Positions 26,034 to 34,442 of a stretch of 64,000 nucleotides of DNA are shown in pieces. Origin of the DNA: Algoriphagus oliviformis (lineage in GTDB: Bacteria; Bacteroidota; Bacteroidia; Cytophagales; Cyclobacteriaceae); assembly GCF_017254915.1 (NCBI RefSeq), contig NZ_JAFKCT010000001.1, positions 434,001 through 498,000 of the forward strand, written 5' to 3'. The translations under genes and the position numbers were made by a program. The notes under the pieces are model-generated. The model was given only the letters and a program-made list of their open reading frames with translations, was not told where the DNA came from and did not search any database. Numbering within the stretch: the first letter of the stretch is position 1; each line of letters begins with the position of its first letter.

Positions 26034-27739
26034 TGTTTTTTGGGTAGGTTGATGGTAAAGGTACTTCCTTTTCCCAGTTCTGATTGCACGTGAATCTCGC
26101 CTTTGTGGGCTTCCAGCATGGTTTTCACATAGGATAGCCCCAGTCCAAAGCCTTTCACGTCGTGCACGTTGCCCGTCGGCACACGGTAGAATTTATCGAA
26201 AATTTTCTTGATCGCGTCCTTGCTCATGCCGATGCCCTGATCTTGGATCGTCACCACGACCTGGTCAGCGTCATCCCAGGCTTCCACGCGGATGAGCGGA
26301 TTTTCCCGGGAGTACTTGTTGGCGTTGTCCATCAGGTTGTTGAAGATGTGGGTGAGGTGGAAGGAGTCTCCCTCAATCTGCGGGTTTCGCAGCTTGTTGA
26401 TGAAGTCGATCTTGCCCCCGCGCTTCTCGATCTGCAGGCTGATGTGGTCCACGGTGCTCTCCAGCAGTTCGGTGAGGTTGATGGGCTCCAGCTTGAGGTT
26501 AAAGTCTTTTTTGTCCAAGGCTGCGGCCTGCAGGACTTTTTCCACCTGGGTCACGAGCCTCTTGTTTTCGTCTTTGATGATGCCCAGGTAGCGGGCCCGG
26601 AATCTGTCCTGGGCGGATAGCTCCGGATCCTGCAGTGCCTCCACCGCCAGACTGACCGTCGCGAGCGGAGTTTTAAACTCGTGGGTCATGTTGTTGATAA
26701 AGTCGTTTTTGGTATCCGAGAGCGCTTTTTGCCGGAGGATGACCTGGATGGCATAGATGAAGCAGGCTATGATGACCAGGATGAAAACGATGGAGCTCGA
26801 GATGGGCAGCCAGACTTGGCGTATGACGTGACTGTTTTTGTCCGGGAAAAAGACGAACAGGAAGTTTTCCTTGCCAAGGATGTCGTTGGGAAAAAGCTTT
26901 GCCTGCACGCCCTGGCTTTTGAGCCGAACGGGGTCGGCGACTTTTCCAATGGGCAGGACCTCCTCCTTGTCATTGAGCAGACCCAGCTCGAAATCCTGGG
27001 AGATGCCTTTCTCGATCAGTTGTTTTTTCAAAAGCTTCTTCACATATCCGGTGTCCAGTCGGTCCAAAATCGCCTGCTGTCCCTCTGCGAGCTCCGCAAA
27101 GGCTTGGTTCCAAAGCTCGATCTTCAGGTTGGTCTTGAGGATCTTGTCCAATGCATCGTCGCTGATGTTCACTTCTGCCAAGACACCGATATTGGCCTGG
27201 GTCGGATAGCTACGCTGCGACGCTCGCTCTGGCCGGCTCATATAGGCCAGCAGCCGCTCCTTCTCCTCCAGCAGGATCTGCATCTCGTCTGGGGTAAACA
27301 TCGTCGAGGCAATCTCCGGAGTCATGTAGGCGAAGAAGGTCTCCAGCTCCGAAAGGATGGAAGTGTCCAAGCCCCTGGACTGGAGTATCCTGCGAAACGT
27401 GGGGCTGACCTGGGGCCTCGGGTCGGAGAGCATGGTGTCGACCAGGGACGGCCGCGTAAAGGAAGTCACCGGCTCGATGGTGAGCTCGATGGGATCGATT
27501 TTTTTGAAAACCGTCTCCTGCAGCGCGGAGTCCTGGATGAGCTTGCTGAGCACCAGGTCGCTGGTTTCACCCTTTTCCAGCTCCGCAATGGTACCGGACA
27601 GGGCCTGCAGGACGTTTTGGTCAAAGCGCTCCTGGTTGATCCGGATGGCATTGGTGATCCAGTAGGATTGGAAAGCCATCAAGCCAAAGCTCGCCAGGGA
27701 CATCAGGACTACGATCAGGGTGATACTTCCTTTGGTCAT
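26030..27739 (-). CDS. Sensor histidine kinase
   Basis: The 569-residue inner-membrane sensor has helices at about 7-28 and 312-335 enclosing a periplasmic domain of about 280 residues. The HisKA domain carries phosphoacceptor H353 in THEFKTPLATVSL. The ATPase domain has NNLMDNANKYS (N box), DQGIGMSKD (G1) and GFGLGLSYV (G2). The periplasmic domain has no family resemblance that I recognise, so the signal is unknown. It partners with the regulator that follows with a four-base overlap. Confidence 0.94.
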   Translation of the reverse strand: MTKGSITLIVVLMSLASFGLMAFQSYWITNAIRINQERFDQNVLQALSGTIAELEKGETSDLVLSKLIQDSALQETVFKKIDPIELTIEPVTSFTRPSLVDTMLSDPRPQVSPTFRRILQSRGLDTSILSELETFFAYMTPEIASTMFTPDEMQILLEEKERLLAYMSRPERASQRSYPTQANIGVLAEVNISDDALDKILKTNLKIELWNQAFAELAEGQQAILDRLDTGYVKKLLKKQLIEKGISQDFELGLLNDKEEVLPIGKVADPVRLKSQGVQAKLFPNDILGKENFLFVFFPDKNSHVIRQVWLPISSSIVFILVIIACFIYAIQVILRQKALSDTKNDFINNMTHEFKTPLATVSLAVEALQDPELSAQDRFRARYLGIIKDENKRLVTQVEKVLQAAALDKKDFNLKLEPINLTELLESTVDHISLQIEKRGGKIDFINKLRNPQIEGDSFHLTHIFNNLMDNANKYSRENPLIRVEAWDDADQVVVTIQDQGIGMSKDAIKKIFDKFYRVPTGNVHDVKGFGLGLSYVKTMLEAHKGEIHVQSELGKGSTFTINLPKKQ

Positions 27740-27888
27740 GGTACAAATTTAGGGCGATTCGGAGGGCAGGCGCATTGCTTAACATGTTTTAACTCAGGCC
27801 CTCATTAGCCCTGGGGTAAAATCCAAACAATCAGCGTATTCTTGTGGTAGAGTTACTAGTTTTCTTAATTACACTATATCCAAAAAAA

Positions 27889-27913
27889 GGGAGGCTTCTT
27901 GCTTCCCTTTTTT
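27889..27913 (+). terminator. Intrinsic terminator in the divergent kinase-lysA spacer
   Basis: Stem GGGAGGC (27889-27895) pairs with GCTTCCC (27901-27907, one G-T pair) across a five-base loop. It is preceded by seven A and followed by six T. It works on the plus strand and, through the A-run, potentially on the minus strand. It lies 45 bases before lysA and ends no annotated gene, so it implies either attenuation of lysA or an unannotated short RNA. Confidence 0.7.
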
Positions 27914-27958
27914 ATTGAATAGGTAACTTGCGCCCTCAAATTCAAAAACCTATTTGCC

Positions 27959-29182
27959 GTGCCCAATCCTACGCACATCCAAGGCGTGTCGATCGCCTCG
28001 CTTGCCGATGAATTCGGAACCCCGCTCTACATCTACGATGGGGAGAAGATCACCTCTCAGGTCAAGACCCTTCAGGAGGCTTTTTCGGCCGTTCCCCTGA
28101 AAATCAAATATGCGACCAAGGCGCTCTCCAACATCAACGTCCTCAAGCTGATCCGAAAAGCCGGAGCAGGTGTGGACGCCGTGTCCATCGAAGAGGTAAA
28201 GCTCGGAATGATGGCGGGCTACACTGCGGCGGAGATCATGTACACGCCGAGCGGTGTGGCATTTGAGGAAATCCAGGAGGCCGTGGAGCTGGGGATCATG
28301 ATCAACCTGGACAGCCTGCCCCTGATGGAGCAGTTTGGGCAGACTTACGGCGGCAGCGTGCCGGCGTGCATCCGCATCAATCCCCACATCATGGCCGGCG
28401 GAAACCTGAAAATCTCCGTGGGACACAAGGAAAGCAAGTTTGGAATCTCCATCGAGCAGCTTCCGCAGATCCTGGAGGTGGTGAAAAAATACCAGCTGCA
28501 GATCGTCGGGCTACATATCCATACGGGATCGGACATCCTGGATGCGGAGGTGTTTTTGAGGGGAGGAAATGTGCTGTTTGAGGCTGCGATCCAGTTTCCG
28601 GATCTGAAATTCTTGGACTTCGGAGGTGGATTCAAAGTAGCCTACAAGCCCAATGACATCGCGACGGATGTGATGGAAGTGGGCAAAAAGGTTGGCGAAG
28701 CATTCCAGGCTTTCTGTGGGCGCTATGGCAGACAGCTGGAGCTTTGGCTGGAGCCGGGCAAGTTTCTTGTCAGCGAGGCTGGCTACCTGCTTGTCAAGGC
28801 TAACGTCGTGAAGGAATCTCCCGCGGTGACCTTTGTCGGCGTGGATACCGGGCTCAACCACCTCATCCGCCCGATGATGTACGATGCATACCACAGCCTT
28901 TACAATCTGAGCAATCCCGAGGGGAAAAAGGCCAAATACAACATCGTGGGCTACATCTGCGAGACGGATACAATCGCGTCCCATCGAGAGCTGAGCGAGG
29001 TGAATGCCGGAGACTTGTTGGTGATCAAAAATGCCGGAGCCTATGGCTTCAGCATGGCTTCCAACTACAATTCACGGCTGAGACCGGCCGAAGTGCTGGT
29101 ATGGGATGGAAAGGCCCAGCTGATCCGAAAAAGAGAAAGTTTTGAGGACTTGATCCGAAACCAAGAAATACTTGAATTTTGA
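27959..29182 (+). CDS. lysA: Diaminopimelate decarboxylase
   Basis: This PLP-dependent enzyme converts meso-diaminopimelate to lysine. The 407 residues include the PLP lysine in IKYATKALSN (about residue 54), HIHTGSDI, the phosphate-binding FGGGF, LEPGKFLV, the active-site cysteine in YICETDTIA and the C-terminal NAGAYGFSMASNYN. The start is a GTG at 27959 (VPNPTHIQGVSI); no ATG lies in a sensible place. It is a single-gene unit with a terminator both in its leader and at its end. Confidence 0.94.
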   Translation: MPNPTHIQGVSIASLADEFGTPLYIYDGEKITSQVKTLQEAFSAVPLKIKYATKALSNINVLKLIRKAGAGVDAVSIEEVKLGMMAGYTAAEIMYTPSGVAFEEIQEAVELGIMINLDSLPLMEQFGQTYGGSVPACIRINPHIMAGGNLKISVGHKESKFGISIEQLPQILEVVKKYQLQIVGLHIHTGSDILDAEVFLRGGNVLFEAAIQFPDLKFLDFGGGFKVAYKPNDIATDVMEVGKKVGEAFQAFCGRYGRQLELWLEPGKFLVSEAGYLLVKANVVKESPAVTFVGVDTGLNHLIRPMMYDAYHSLYNLSNPEGKKAKYNIVGYICETDTIASHRELSEVNAGDLLVIKNAGAYGFSMASNYNSRLRPAEVLVWDGKAQLIRKRESFEDLIRNQEILEF

Positions 29183-29187
29183 TACAG

Positions 29188-29210
29188 AGGCGCCCACCAA
29201 GGCGCCTTTG
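29188..29210 (+). terminator. Terminator after lysA
   Basis: AGGCGCC (29188-29194) pairs with GGCGCCT (29201-29207) across a six-base loop, starting six bases after the stop codon. The T-tract is short (TTTGG), so termination may be partial. Confidence 0.5.
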
Positions 29211-29368
29211 GTATAATTATTGAGTTTTGGTCTGCATCGAGTAGCGAAAAATCGAACTTTTTCGTTGAGACTGGAAATGAAACCGTTGATTGCTAGCCCC
29301 AATCCTAAGCCCTGGTAGTTTCATCTTCTTATTTAATAAAAATCAAGTCGGGTATAAAGTATTGATTA

Positions 29369-29376
29369 TAACTTTG
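29369..29376 (+). promoter_or_regulatory. -7 promoter element of the PorP/SprF gene
   Basis: TAACTTTG matches TAnnTTTG and predicts a transcript start about 16-18 bases before the ATG at 29399. No good -33 TTG was found at the usual spacing. Confidence 0.4.
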
Positions 29377-29398
29377 TTCCCGGATTGAGGATTGGTCT

Positions 29399-30439
29399 AT
29401 GCCAAATAGAATCGTAGGGATATGGGTATTGTTGATCGGGCTCTTGGGTACTACCCAGCTGAGTGCCCAGGACGTGCAGTACTCCCAATTCTACGCCGCC
29501 CCACTCTATCTCAATCCCGCACTGACCGGCGCTTCTGAGCTCACCCGCATCGGCGTCAACTACCGAAACCAATGGCCGGGGCTGGACCATAGCTTCAATT
29601 CCTACTCGGCCTACATCGACCATTACATTTTTGACTACAACAGTGGCATCGGCCTTATTTTCAATGGCAACCAGGAAAGCATGGCCAACCTGTCCACCAA
29701 CGAAATCGGCCTGAGCTATTCGTATCGGCTGCGGTTGGGCGAACAGTTTTTCTTTCGCGTTGGTGGCCAAGTCAGCTACATGCAGCGCGACGCCTTCTTT
29801 TCGGACCTGGTATTTGGCTCCATGATCGATATCGTCAATGGGAGCGTGGGGAGCATCACCGACGAGCTCAACGGCGTGCCGCTGGACAGCCGACACTCTT
29901 TCGTGGACTATGCGGTAGGGGGAATGTTTTACAATGACAAGTTTTGGCTTGGCGCCTCTGCCCACCACCTCACCGAACCCAACATCTCCTTCGTAGATGA
30001 CCAGACCAGTGTCTTGCCAATGAAAGTTTCCCTCCAGGGCGGATATAAGGTCGATCTTGCCCCGGGCCGGCGAGACTATTTCACCCATGCCTACCAAGAG
30101 CGGTCGGTCTCTTTTGCCTTCAACTACAAGCAGCAAGACCCCTTCAACCAGCTGGATGTGGGAGCACAGCTATTTGTGCAGCCGTTGGTTTTGGGTCTTT
30201 GGTACCGCGGACTCCCCACCAAAAACAACCTCCCCAACAACGAGGCGGTCATCGCGCTCGTCGGGATGGCCCTCGACAGTGGGCTGGACATCGGCTACTC
30301 GTATGACGTGACCACGTCCAAGCTAGGCCAGAAAAACAGCGGCGGAGCCCATGAGATCTCCATCCGGTACACGTTTTTGTGGGGCGACCCCCGATCCAGA
30401 AATCAGCGCTCTAGGGTGATTCCCTGCTTTAGGTATTGA
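29399..30439 (+). CDS. PorP/SprF-family type IX secretion membrane protein
   Basis: The 346-residue outer-membrane beta-barrel protein has a signal peptide ending near LLGTTQLSAQ. The family signature QYSQFYAAPLYLNPALTGAS is followed by RIGVNYRNQWPGLDHSFNSY. PorP/SprF proteins help secrete or anchor SprB-like adhesins at the cell surface of gliding Bacteroidota. The following gene encodes an SprB-repeat/CHU_C protein on the same strand, the classical partner arrangement. The Arg-rich end (RSRNQRSRVIPCFRY) is slightly longer than usual. Confidence 0.92.
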   Translation: MPNRIVGIWVLLIGLLGTTQLSAQDVQYSQFYAAPLYLNPALTGASELTRIGVNYRNQWPGLDHSFNSYSAYIDHYIFDYNSGIGLIFNGNQESMANLSTNEIGLSYSYRLRLGEQFFFRVGGQVSYMQRDAFFSDLVFGSMIDIVNGSVGSITDELNGVPLDSRHSFVDYAVGGMFYNDKFWLGASAHHLTEPNISFVDDQTSVLPMKVSLQGGYKVDLAPGRRDYFTHAYQERSVSFAFNYKQQDPFNQLDVGAQLFVQPLVLGLWYRGLPTKNNLPNNEAVIALVGMALDSGLDIGYSYDVTTSKLGQKNSGGAHEISIRYTFLWGDPRSRNQRSRVIPCFRY

Positions 30440-30464
30440 TTCTGGGGCCAGTATTCCTCCACAG

Positions 30465-30489
30465 AAAAAAAAATCCGGATTTTTTTTTT
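30465..30489 (+). terminator. A/T palindrome, possible terminator
   Basis: Nine A, the self-complementary TCCGGA and ten T form a perfect palindrome starting 25 bases after the PorP/SprF stop codon. The stem is weak (mostly A-U) but ends in a long U-run, so it could stop transcription in either direction. Confidence 0.45.
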
Positions 30490-30586
30490 GCTCCCCTTCA
30501 GATGGGCTGGTTTCATTTTATATCCTGAAAAAAGCATCACCCCGACAGTTTTTTTAATTATAAGACAATTTGAAGAAAAATTAGAC

Positions 30587-30637
30587 TTTTCCAAGTTCTG
30601 CATTTTGTTTACAACTCAGAACACCCTGCTTGGAAAA
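30587..30637 (+). other. Bulged hairpin in the leader of the SprB-like gene
   Basis: TTTTCCAA (30587-30594) pairs with TTGGAAAA (30630-30637), and immediately inside, GTTCTG (30595-30600) pairs with CAGAAC (30617-30622). This leaves a 16-base loop and a one-sided seven-base bulge, ACCCTGC. It lies about 170 bases before the start codon. A structured RNA leader or protein-binding site is possible; no known riboswitch class is recognised. Confidence 0.4.
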
Positions 30638-30804
30638 TAGAATTATTGAACGCTATTTTCGAAAAGTAGCCTGCTGGATAGAATATCATTTTGCTGCATT
30701 CGTAGTGCAAGAAATAATATTCTCAATAACGAGCCGCAGAAAATTCTTTTTGTAAAGCAAAAACCTATAGCCTAAATGGCGAGACAATAGGATTCGGTGA
30801 AGAA

Positions 30805-31566
30805 ATGGAAAACAAAGCGTCCCATCTAAAGATCCTCCTGCTGAGCGTCGGCCTGCTGGTCCAAGGTTCGGCATGGGCGCAGTTTGCCTTCAACATCCCC
30901 AGCCGGGAAAATGAGCCTGTGGAGAGCTACTCTGCGATCTACGTGAAAGTGGGAGGAAAGCTTGCACTCAATTCCTCAAGCGACAAGGGAAGCATTTTAT
31001 TGGATGTGGCCGGTGGTGTCCCACCCTACTCGTTCAGGTGGAGCAGCGGCGAGACCAGTAAAGACCGAACCAATCTCAATGCAGGCACCTATACGGTATT
31101 GATCACCGATTCAGAGGGATTGGAATTCACGCAGCGTGTGGAGATTCAGCCGCCCTTTTCCCCCCTGCTTGATCCGGCCAAAAAAGGAATACCCGCGGAG
31201 TATGGGCAAGGCCTCATCAAGGGAGACGGGGAGTGCTGGACGGATTTTGACTACCGCAAGCTATCGATGGGCGACGAAGTCGATGCCGCCGAGCTGGTGG
31301 TGATTCCCGCTGCCTTTTCTCCAAACGGCGATCAGTTCAACGATACTTTCAAGCCAAAACTCCTAGGGATCTCCTCCTATAGTATGGAGGTAGTCGACGC
31401 TTGGGGAGAGGTGCTTTTCCATACCTCCAGCCTGGAAAACGAGGGCTGGGATGGTACTTACAAGGGCCAATTGCTGCCTGCCGGCAATTTTCTATATCAA
31501 GTCACCTATACCACTCCCGATGGACAGACGGTCAGTCGAAAAGGAGGGATCGCCCTGGTCAGATAG
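30805..31566 (+). CDS. SprB-repeat/CHU_C type IX secretion substrate
   Basis: The 253-residue secreted protein has a signal peptide (LLLSVGLLVQGSAWAQ). One SprB-type repeat lies near 68-112 (GGVPPYSFRWSSGETSKDRT, then GTYTVLITDSEG). A C-terminal CHU_C (gliding motility-associated) domain runs from about 165 (VVIPAAFSPNGDQFNDTFKP to the end, DGQTVSRKGGIALVR). CHU_C domains direct export and cell-surface attachment by the type IX system. Typical SprB adhesins have thousands of residues with many repeats, so this is a minimal version. It follows the PorP/SprF gene. Confidence 0.87.
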   Translation: MENKASHLKILLLSVGLLVQGSAWAQFAFNIPSRENEPVESYSAIYVKVGGKLALNSSSDKGSILLDVAGGVPPYSFRWSSGETSKDRTNLNAGTYTVLITDSEGLEFTQRVEIQPPFSPLLDPAKKGIPAEYGQGLIKGDGECWTDFDYRKLSMGDEVDAAELVVIPAAFSPNGDQFNDTFKPKLLGISSYSMEVVDAWGEVLFHTSSLENEGWDGTYKGQLLPAGNFLYQVTYTTPDGQTVSRKGGIALVR

Positions 31567-31613
31567 TCCAAAAGAGCAAAGTACGAGTTTGTCACCCTGC
31601 TGTTTATCACCCT

Positions 31614-31656
31614 GTATTGAGCATTCCTGAGCCGCTGGGCTCAGGATGTTCAATAC
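31614..31656. repeat. Long near-perfect hairpin in a convergent spacer
   Basis: Left arm 31614-31633 and right arm 31638-31656 pair over about 18 positions with one bulge and one mismatch around the loop GCTG. There is no T-run directly after it. A second inverted repeat, CAAACCAGCC (31701-31710) with GGCTGGTTTG (31752-31761), lies nearby. The pair sits between the convergent SprB-like and porin genes. Confidence 0.5.
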
Positions 31657-31771
31657 CACAGCTTTGCCTCTCCTATTTTTTTGATATCTGCTCCGCAAAC
31701 CAAACCAGCCGCTACAATCAAGCCTTCTTTGTGCCCTTGTCGGGAAAAGTGGGCTGGTTTGTAGACGGTTT

Positions 31772-32848
31772 TTAGTCGAGCGATACTGCCAGCGAGGCGA
31801 GGAGGAAAAAGTCTTCTGCCTTGGCAGGAGTGGTGCCCTGATGGATCGGGACTTGTGAATCCAGCCATCTGCCCTCTAGCCTCAGCCATCCCCAATCGCC
31901 AAAGCGGTGGTCGAGATTCAAGGAAAAGCCGCCCGCTTCCAAGCCTCCATCGAAAGTTGCGACGCTGATGCCCTGAAATGGGTCGTCAAAATATTCATAC
32001 CGTATCCCGGAGAAGAGCCGCTCGGAAAGCCTGTACTGCGCGATGAGGGCTATTCCCCACCAGTTTCGGTCGGAAGTGCCCTCCGTCACTCTTTTTCCGA
32101 CATCCAGCCCGCCGATGACTTTCCATCGCTCTCCCAGCGAAAAGGTCCCGTACATATTGCTGAAGTAGATCGAGGTTTGGGCTTCGATGCTCTGGTCTGT
32201 GCCTAGAAAGGTACTCCAGTTCAGTGTCGTGTTTTCAGTTGGGGAGAAGGTGGCCTGGGTGCCAAAGGAAGGTTTGTTTTTCCCCGGAATAGCTTGGATG
32301 CGTTGCCATCCATTCAGGTAGAGCAGGGCAAAATACCACTGCTCGCTTTTTTCCCAGCCGAGCCGAATGCCGGTCTCAAAGTAGGGGCTGTTTTCGGCAA
32401 TCAGTGAGCGGGAGAGCGTGAGGTTGTCTTTGGAGACGGCGCTTTCAAAGCCGATGTGGGAAGGCAGTACTCCGGCGTCCAGCCATACTTTTCCCTCCGT
32501 ATCGAGAGCCAGTCCCAAGTTCGCCTCATTGATCCAGCGAAGGGCTTTTGGCTCGGCGGCATAGTTGTCCTGCACGTAGCTGCCTTGCTGGAGGCCAAGA
32601 TTTGCCCTGAAGCGATCCGACTGGTAGGAGGCCGAGACGAGGGCTAGATTGACCGAGGGCTTGTTGTGCCGGGTGTGGTTGTAAAGGAAGTCGAAGCGCT
32701 TTTCCGATGTGGGTTCGTTGAAATCGTAGCCGTAGTAGAGGTCCAGAAAGCCGGAAAACGTGAATTTTTCGGACTGGTTTTCCTCCTCCTGGCCAAAGGA
32801 GAGAAGCGGAAGCCAAAGGGCTACCAGTGTCCAAGCCCATCTTTTCAT
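31772..32848 (-). CDS. Outer-membrane beta-barrel porin (bbp2/OmpL-like)
   Basis: The 358-residue protein has a signal peptide (WTLVALWLPLLSFGQ), then FSGFLDLYYGYDFNEPT. The block LDAGVLPSHIGFESAVSKDN with SLIAENSPYFETGIRLGWE matches the putative beta-barrel porin-2 family. Alternating hydrophobic strands continue to the C-terminus. The substrate is unknown. It starts three bases after the stop of the MscS channel gene on the same strand, so the two are co-transcribed. Confidence 0.83.
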   Translation of the reverse strand: MKRWAWTLVALWLPLLSFGQEEENQSEKFTFSGFLDLYYGYDFNEPTSEKRFDFLYNHTRHNKPSVNLALVSASYQSDRFRANLGLQQGSYVQDNYAAEPKALRWINEANLGLALDTEGKVWLDAGVLPSHIGFESAVSKDNLTLSRSLIAENSPYFETGIRLGWEKSEQWYFALLYLNGWQRIQAIPGKNKPSFGTQATFSPTENTTLNWSTFLGTDQSIEAQTSIYFSNMYGTFSLGERWKVIGGLDVGKRVTEGTSDRNWWGIALIAQYRLSERLFSGIRYEYFDDPFQGISVATFDGGLEAGGFSLNLDHRFGDWGWLRLEGRWLDSQVPIHQGTTPAKAEDFFLLASLAVSLD

Positions 32849-32851
32849 TGG

Positions 32852-33778
32852 CTAGGATTCTGGGGTCTGATCCAGCGTCACCCTCATTTTCGGCAGGCTT
32901 TGCGGGTAGTTCTTCTGAAGGAATTCCACCATCTTTTCCCTCACGTGCACGCGCAGATCCCAAGCCGTGGGCGAGTTTTTGGCGGAAACAAGGATGCGGC
33001 TTTCGACGGTTTTTTCCGTGGCGTTGGTGACTTGGAGGACTTTGACCTTTTTGTCCCAAAGCTCAGTCTCGGACAGCACTCTATCCAGCTCTTTGCGCAG
33101 CTCGTCAAATGGCACCGCATAGTCCGTGTAGAGAAACACCGATCCGATGATGTCCGCCGAGGTGCGGGTCCAGTTTTGGAAGGGTTTGTCCAGAAAGTAG
33201 GTCGTGGGCAACACCAGCCGTCTTTGGTCCCAGATCCGCACCACGACGTAGGTCAGGTTGATCTCCTCGATCCAGCCCCACTCTCCCTCCACGACCACGG
33301 CGTCCTCCAGCCTGAAGGGTTGCGCAAAGGCGATCTGTATCCCGGCGATCAGAGTGCCGAGTGCCTTCTGGGCCGAAAAACCCAAGATCACCCCAGCTAC
33401 CCCAGCGGAGGCAAAGACCCCAAGACCGATCTGCCGAATCGATTCAAAAGAGACCAAGATCAGGCCGATGCCGAGCAGCACGATCACGAAGTTGACGATC
33501 TTTTGGAGGATGTTGAGCTGGGTGTAGAACTTTCTCGCCCGGAGATTGTCTTCCTGACTGATGTCAAACTGGCGCAGGATGGTGCGCTTGGCAATACCCG
33601 AGATGACCAGGAGACACCAGGTAAATCCGGAGATGATCAGCACGGTATTGATGTGTGGCAGCCAAGAAAACACCCCCTCCCAGGACTTGGCGTCCTCGTG
33701 AAAGTAGATTTTGGCGGAGGCGAGCAGCAGGGTCGCCAAGAGGGGAAGAATCAGTCGCGTATATTTTTTTCGATACAT
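32852..33778 (-). CDS. MscS-family mechanosensitive channel
   Basis: The 308-residue inner-membrane channel has helices near 8-22, 40-62 and 92-112, then the pore-lining region ASAGVAGVILGFSAQKALGT, the MscS TM3 signature. The beta domain contains VVVEGEWGWIEEINLTYVVV and LPTTYFLDKPFQNWTR. Family members open on membrane tension to release osmolytes. It is the first gene of a two-gene unit with an outer-membrane porin, an arrangement that suggests export across both membranes, though this is inferred from adjacency. Confidence 0.9.
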   Translation of the reverse strand: MYRKKYTRLILPLLATLLLASAKIYFHEDAKSWEGVFSWLPHINTVLIISGFTWCLLVISGIAKRTILRQFDISQEDNLRARKFYTQLNILQKIVNFVIVLLGIGLILVSFESIRQIGLGVFASAGVAGVILGFSAQKALGTLIAGIQIAFAQPFRLEDAVVVEGEWGWIEEINLTYVVVRIWDQRRLVLPTTYFLDKPFQNWTRTSADIIGSVFLYTDYAVPFDELRKELDRVLSETELWDKKVKVLQVTNATEKTVESRILVSAKNSPTAWDLRVHVREKMVEFLQKNYPQSLPKMRVTLDQTPES

Positions 33779-33869
33779 CGGATGGCAGGGTCAAAAATCA
33801 TCGGGCACACCGATGGCTATCGTCGGCTGATTTTGGGCATGGGATGAGAAAGTAGGCATTAGCCGCCAC

Positions 33870-34355
33870 TTAGTCAAGCTTGGACTGGAATTGGTCGCAG
33901 GGAATCGGCACCAGATTTACCCCCATTCCGTAGTCCAGAGAGTCGATGTTTTGGTATACCGCTACGCCGTCGGCCTCTTGGATTTCCCCATAGCCCTCTC
34001 GCCATCCGTCTTCGAAGCGCTTGAACACGACTTGACGTGTGCTGGTATCGCCCTCCGCCAAAAACGTGTACTCCGCGACCAAGAGGGAGTCCTTCAGCGT
34101 CCCGTTGATCTGCCCCCAGCTCTTGTCTTTTTCATGGAAAAGATAGGCCAGCTCACCGGTGACGTTGACCTCATCCGGCTGGATTCTGAGTCGGACGGTG
34201 TCTTTTCCATTGACATATTGGAAACAGCCCTCGCGGATCTCCGCTGTGGCCACGCTGTCTGGGGAAAAATGGACATCAATTGGGGAATCTTCTTTTGGCC
34301 CCTTGCAGGCTGCTGCGGCTAGAATCGCCGCAACCAGTAGATAGGATGCTTTCAT
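33870..34355 (-). CDS. Small lipoprotein of unknown function
   Basis: The 161-residue protein has a lipoprotein signal (SYLLVAAILAAAACKGPK, lipobox Cys17). The mature part is mainly beta-strand, with GCFQYVNGKDTVRLRIQPDE and LVAEYTFLAEGDTSTRQVVF, the style of Bacteroidota lipocalin-like lipoproteins. No family is recognised with confidence. It has its own reading unit, separated by 87 bases from the upstream beta-propeller gene, with a terminator in between. Confidence 0.7.
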   Translation of the reverse strand: MKASYLLVAAILAAAACKGPKEDSPIDVHFSPDSVATAEIREGCFQYVNGKDTVRLRIQPDEVNVTGELAYLFHEKDKSWGQINGTLKDSLLVAEYTFLAEGDTSTRQVVFKRFEDGWREGYGEIQEADGVAVYQNIDSLDYGMGVNLVPIPCDQFQSKLD

Positions 34356-34390
34356 GGCTAATTCAGTTGGTTACAGCATATAGGGTACAA

Positions 34391-34410
34391 AAAAACCGCC
34401 AAAGAGGCGG
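34391..34410 (-). terminator. Terminator after the beta-propeller lipoprotein gene
   Basis: Read on the minus strand, CCGCC-TCTTT-GGCGG is followed by a run of seven or more T. It lies about 33 bases after the stop of the gene at 34443-35552 and isolates it from the next lipoprotein gene. Confidence 0.75.
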
Positions 34411-34442
34411 CTTTTGGAAGTCGGTGTTCGCGAGTCCCTCTA

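Larger units (their letters stand above)
30440..30804. other. Long structured non-coding spacer
   Basis: These 365 AT-rich bases between the PorP/SprF gene and the SprB-like gene contain no plausible gene. They hold an A9-TCCGGA-T10 palindrome just after the first gene and a bulged two-part hairpin at 30587-30637, both listed separately. The remainder shows no recognisable element. Confidence 0.6.

Noticed and set aside
27951..27956. TATTTG next to the lysA start codon
   Set aside because: It does not fit the eight-base -7 consensus, and it lies too close to the GTG.
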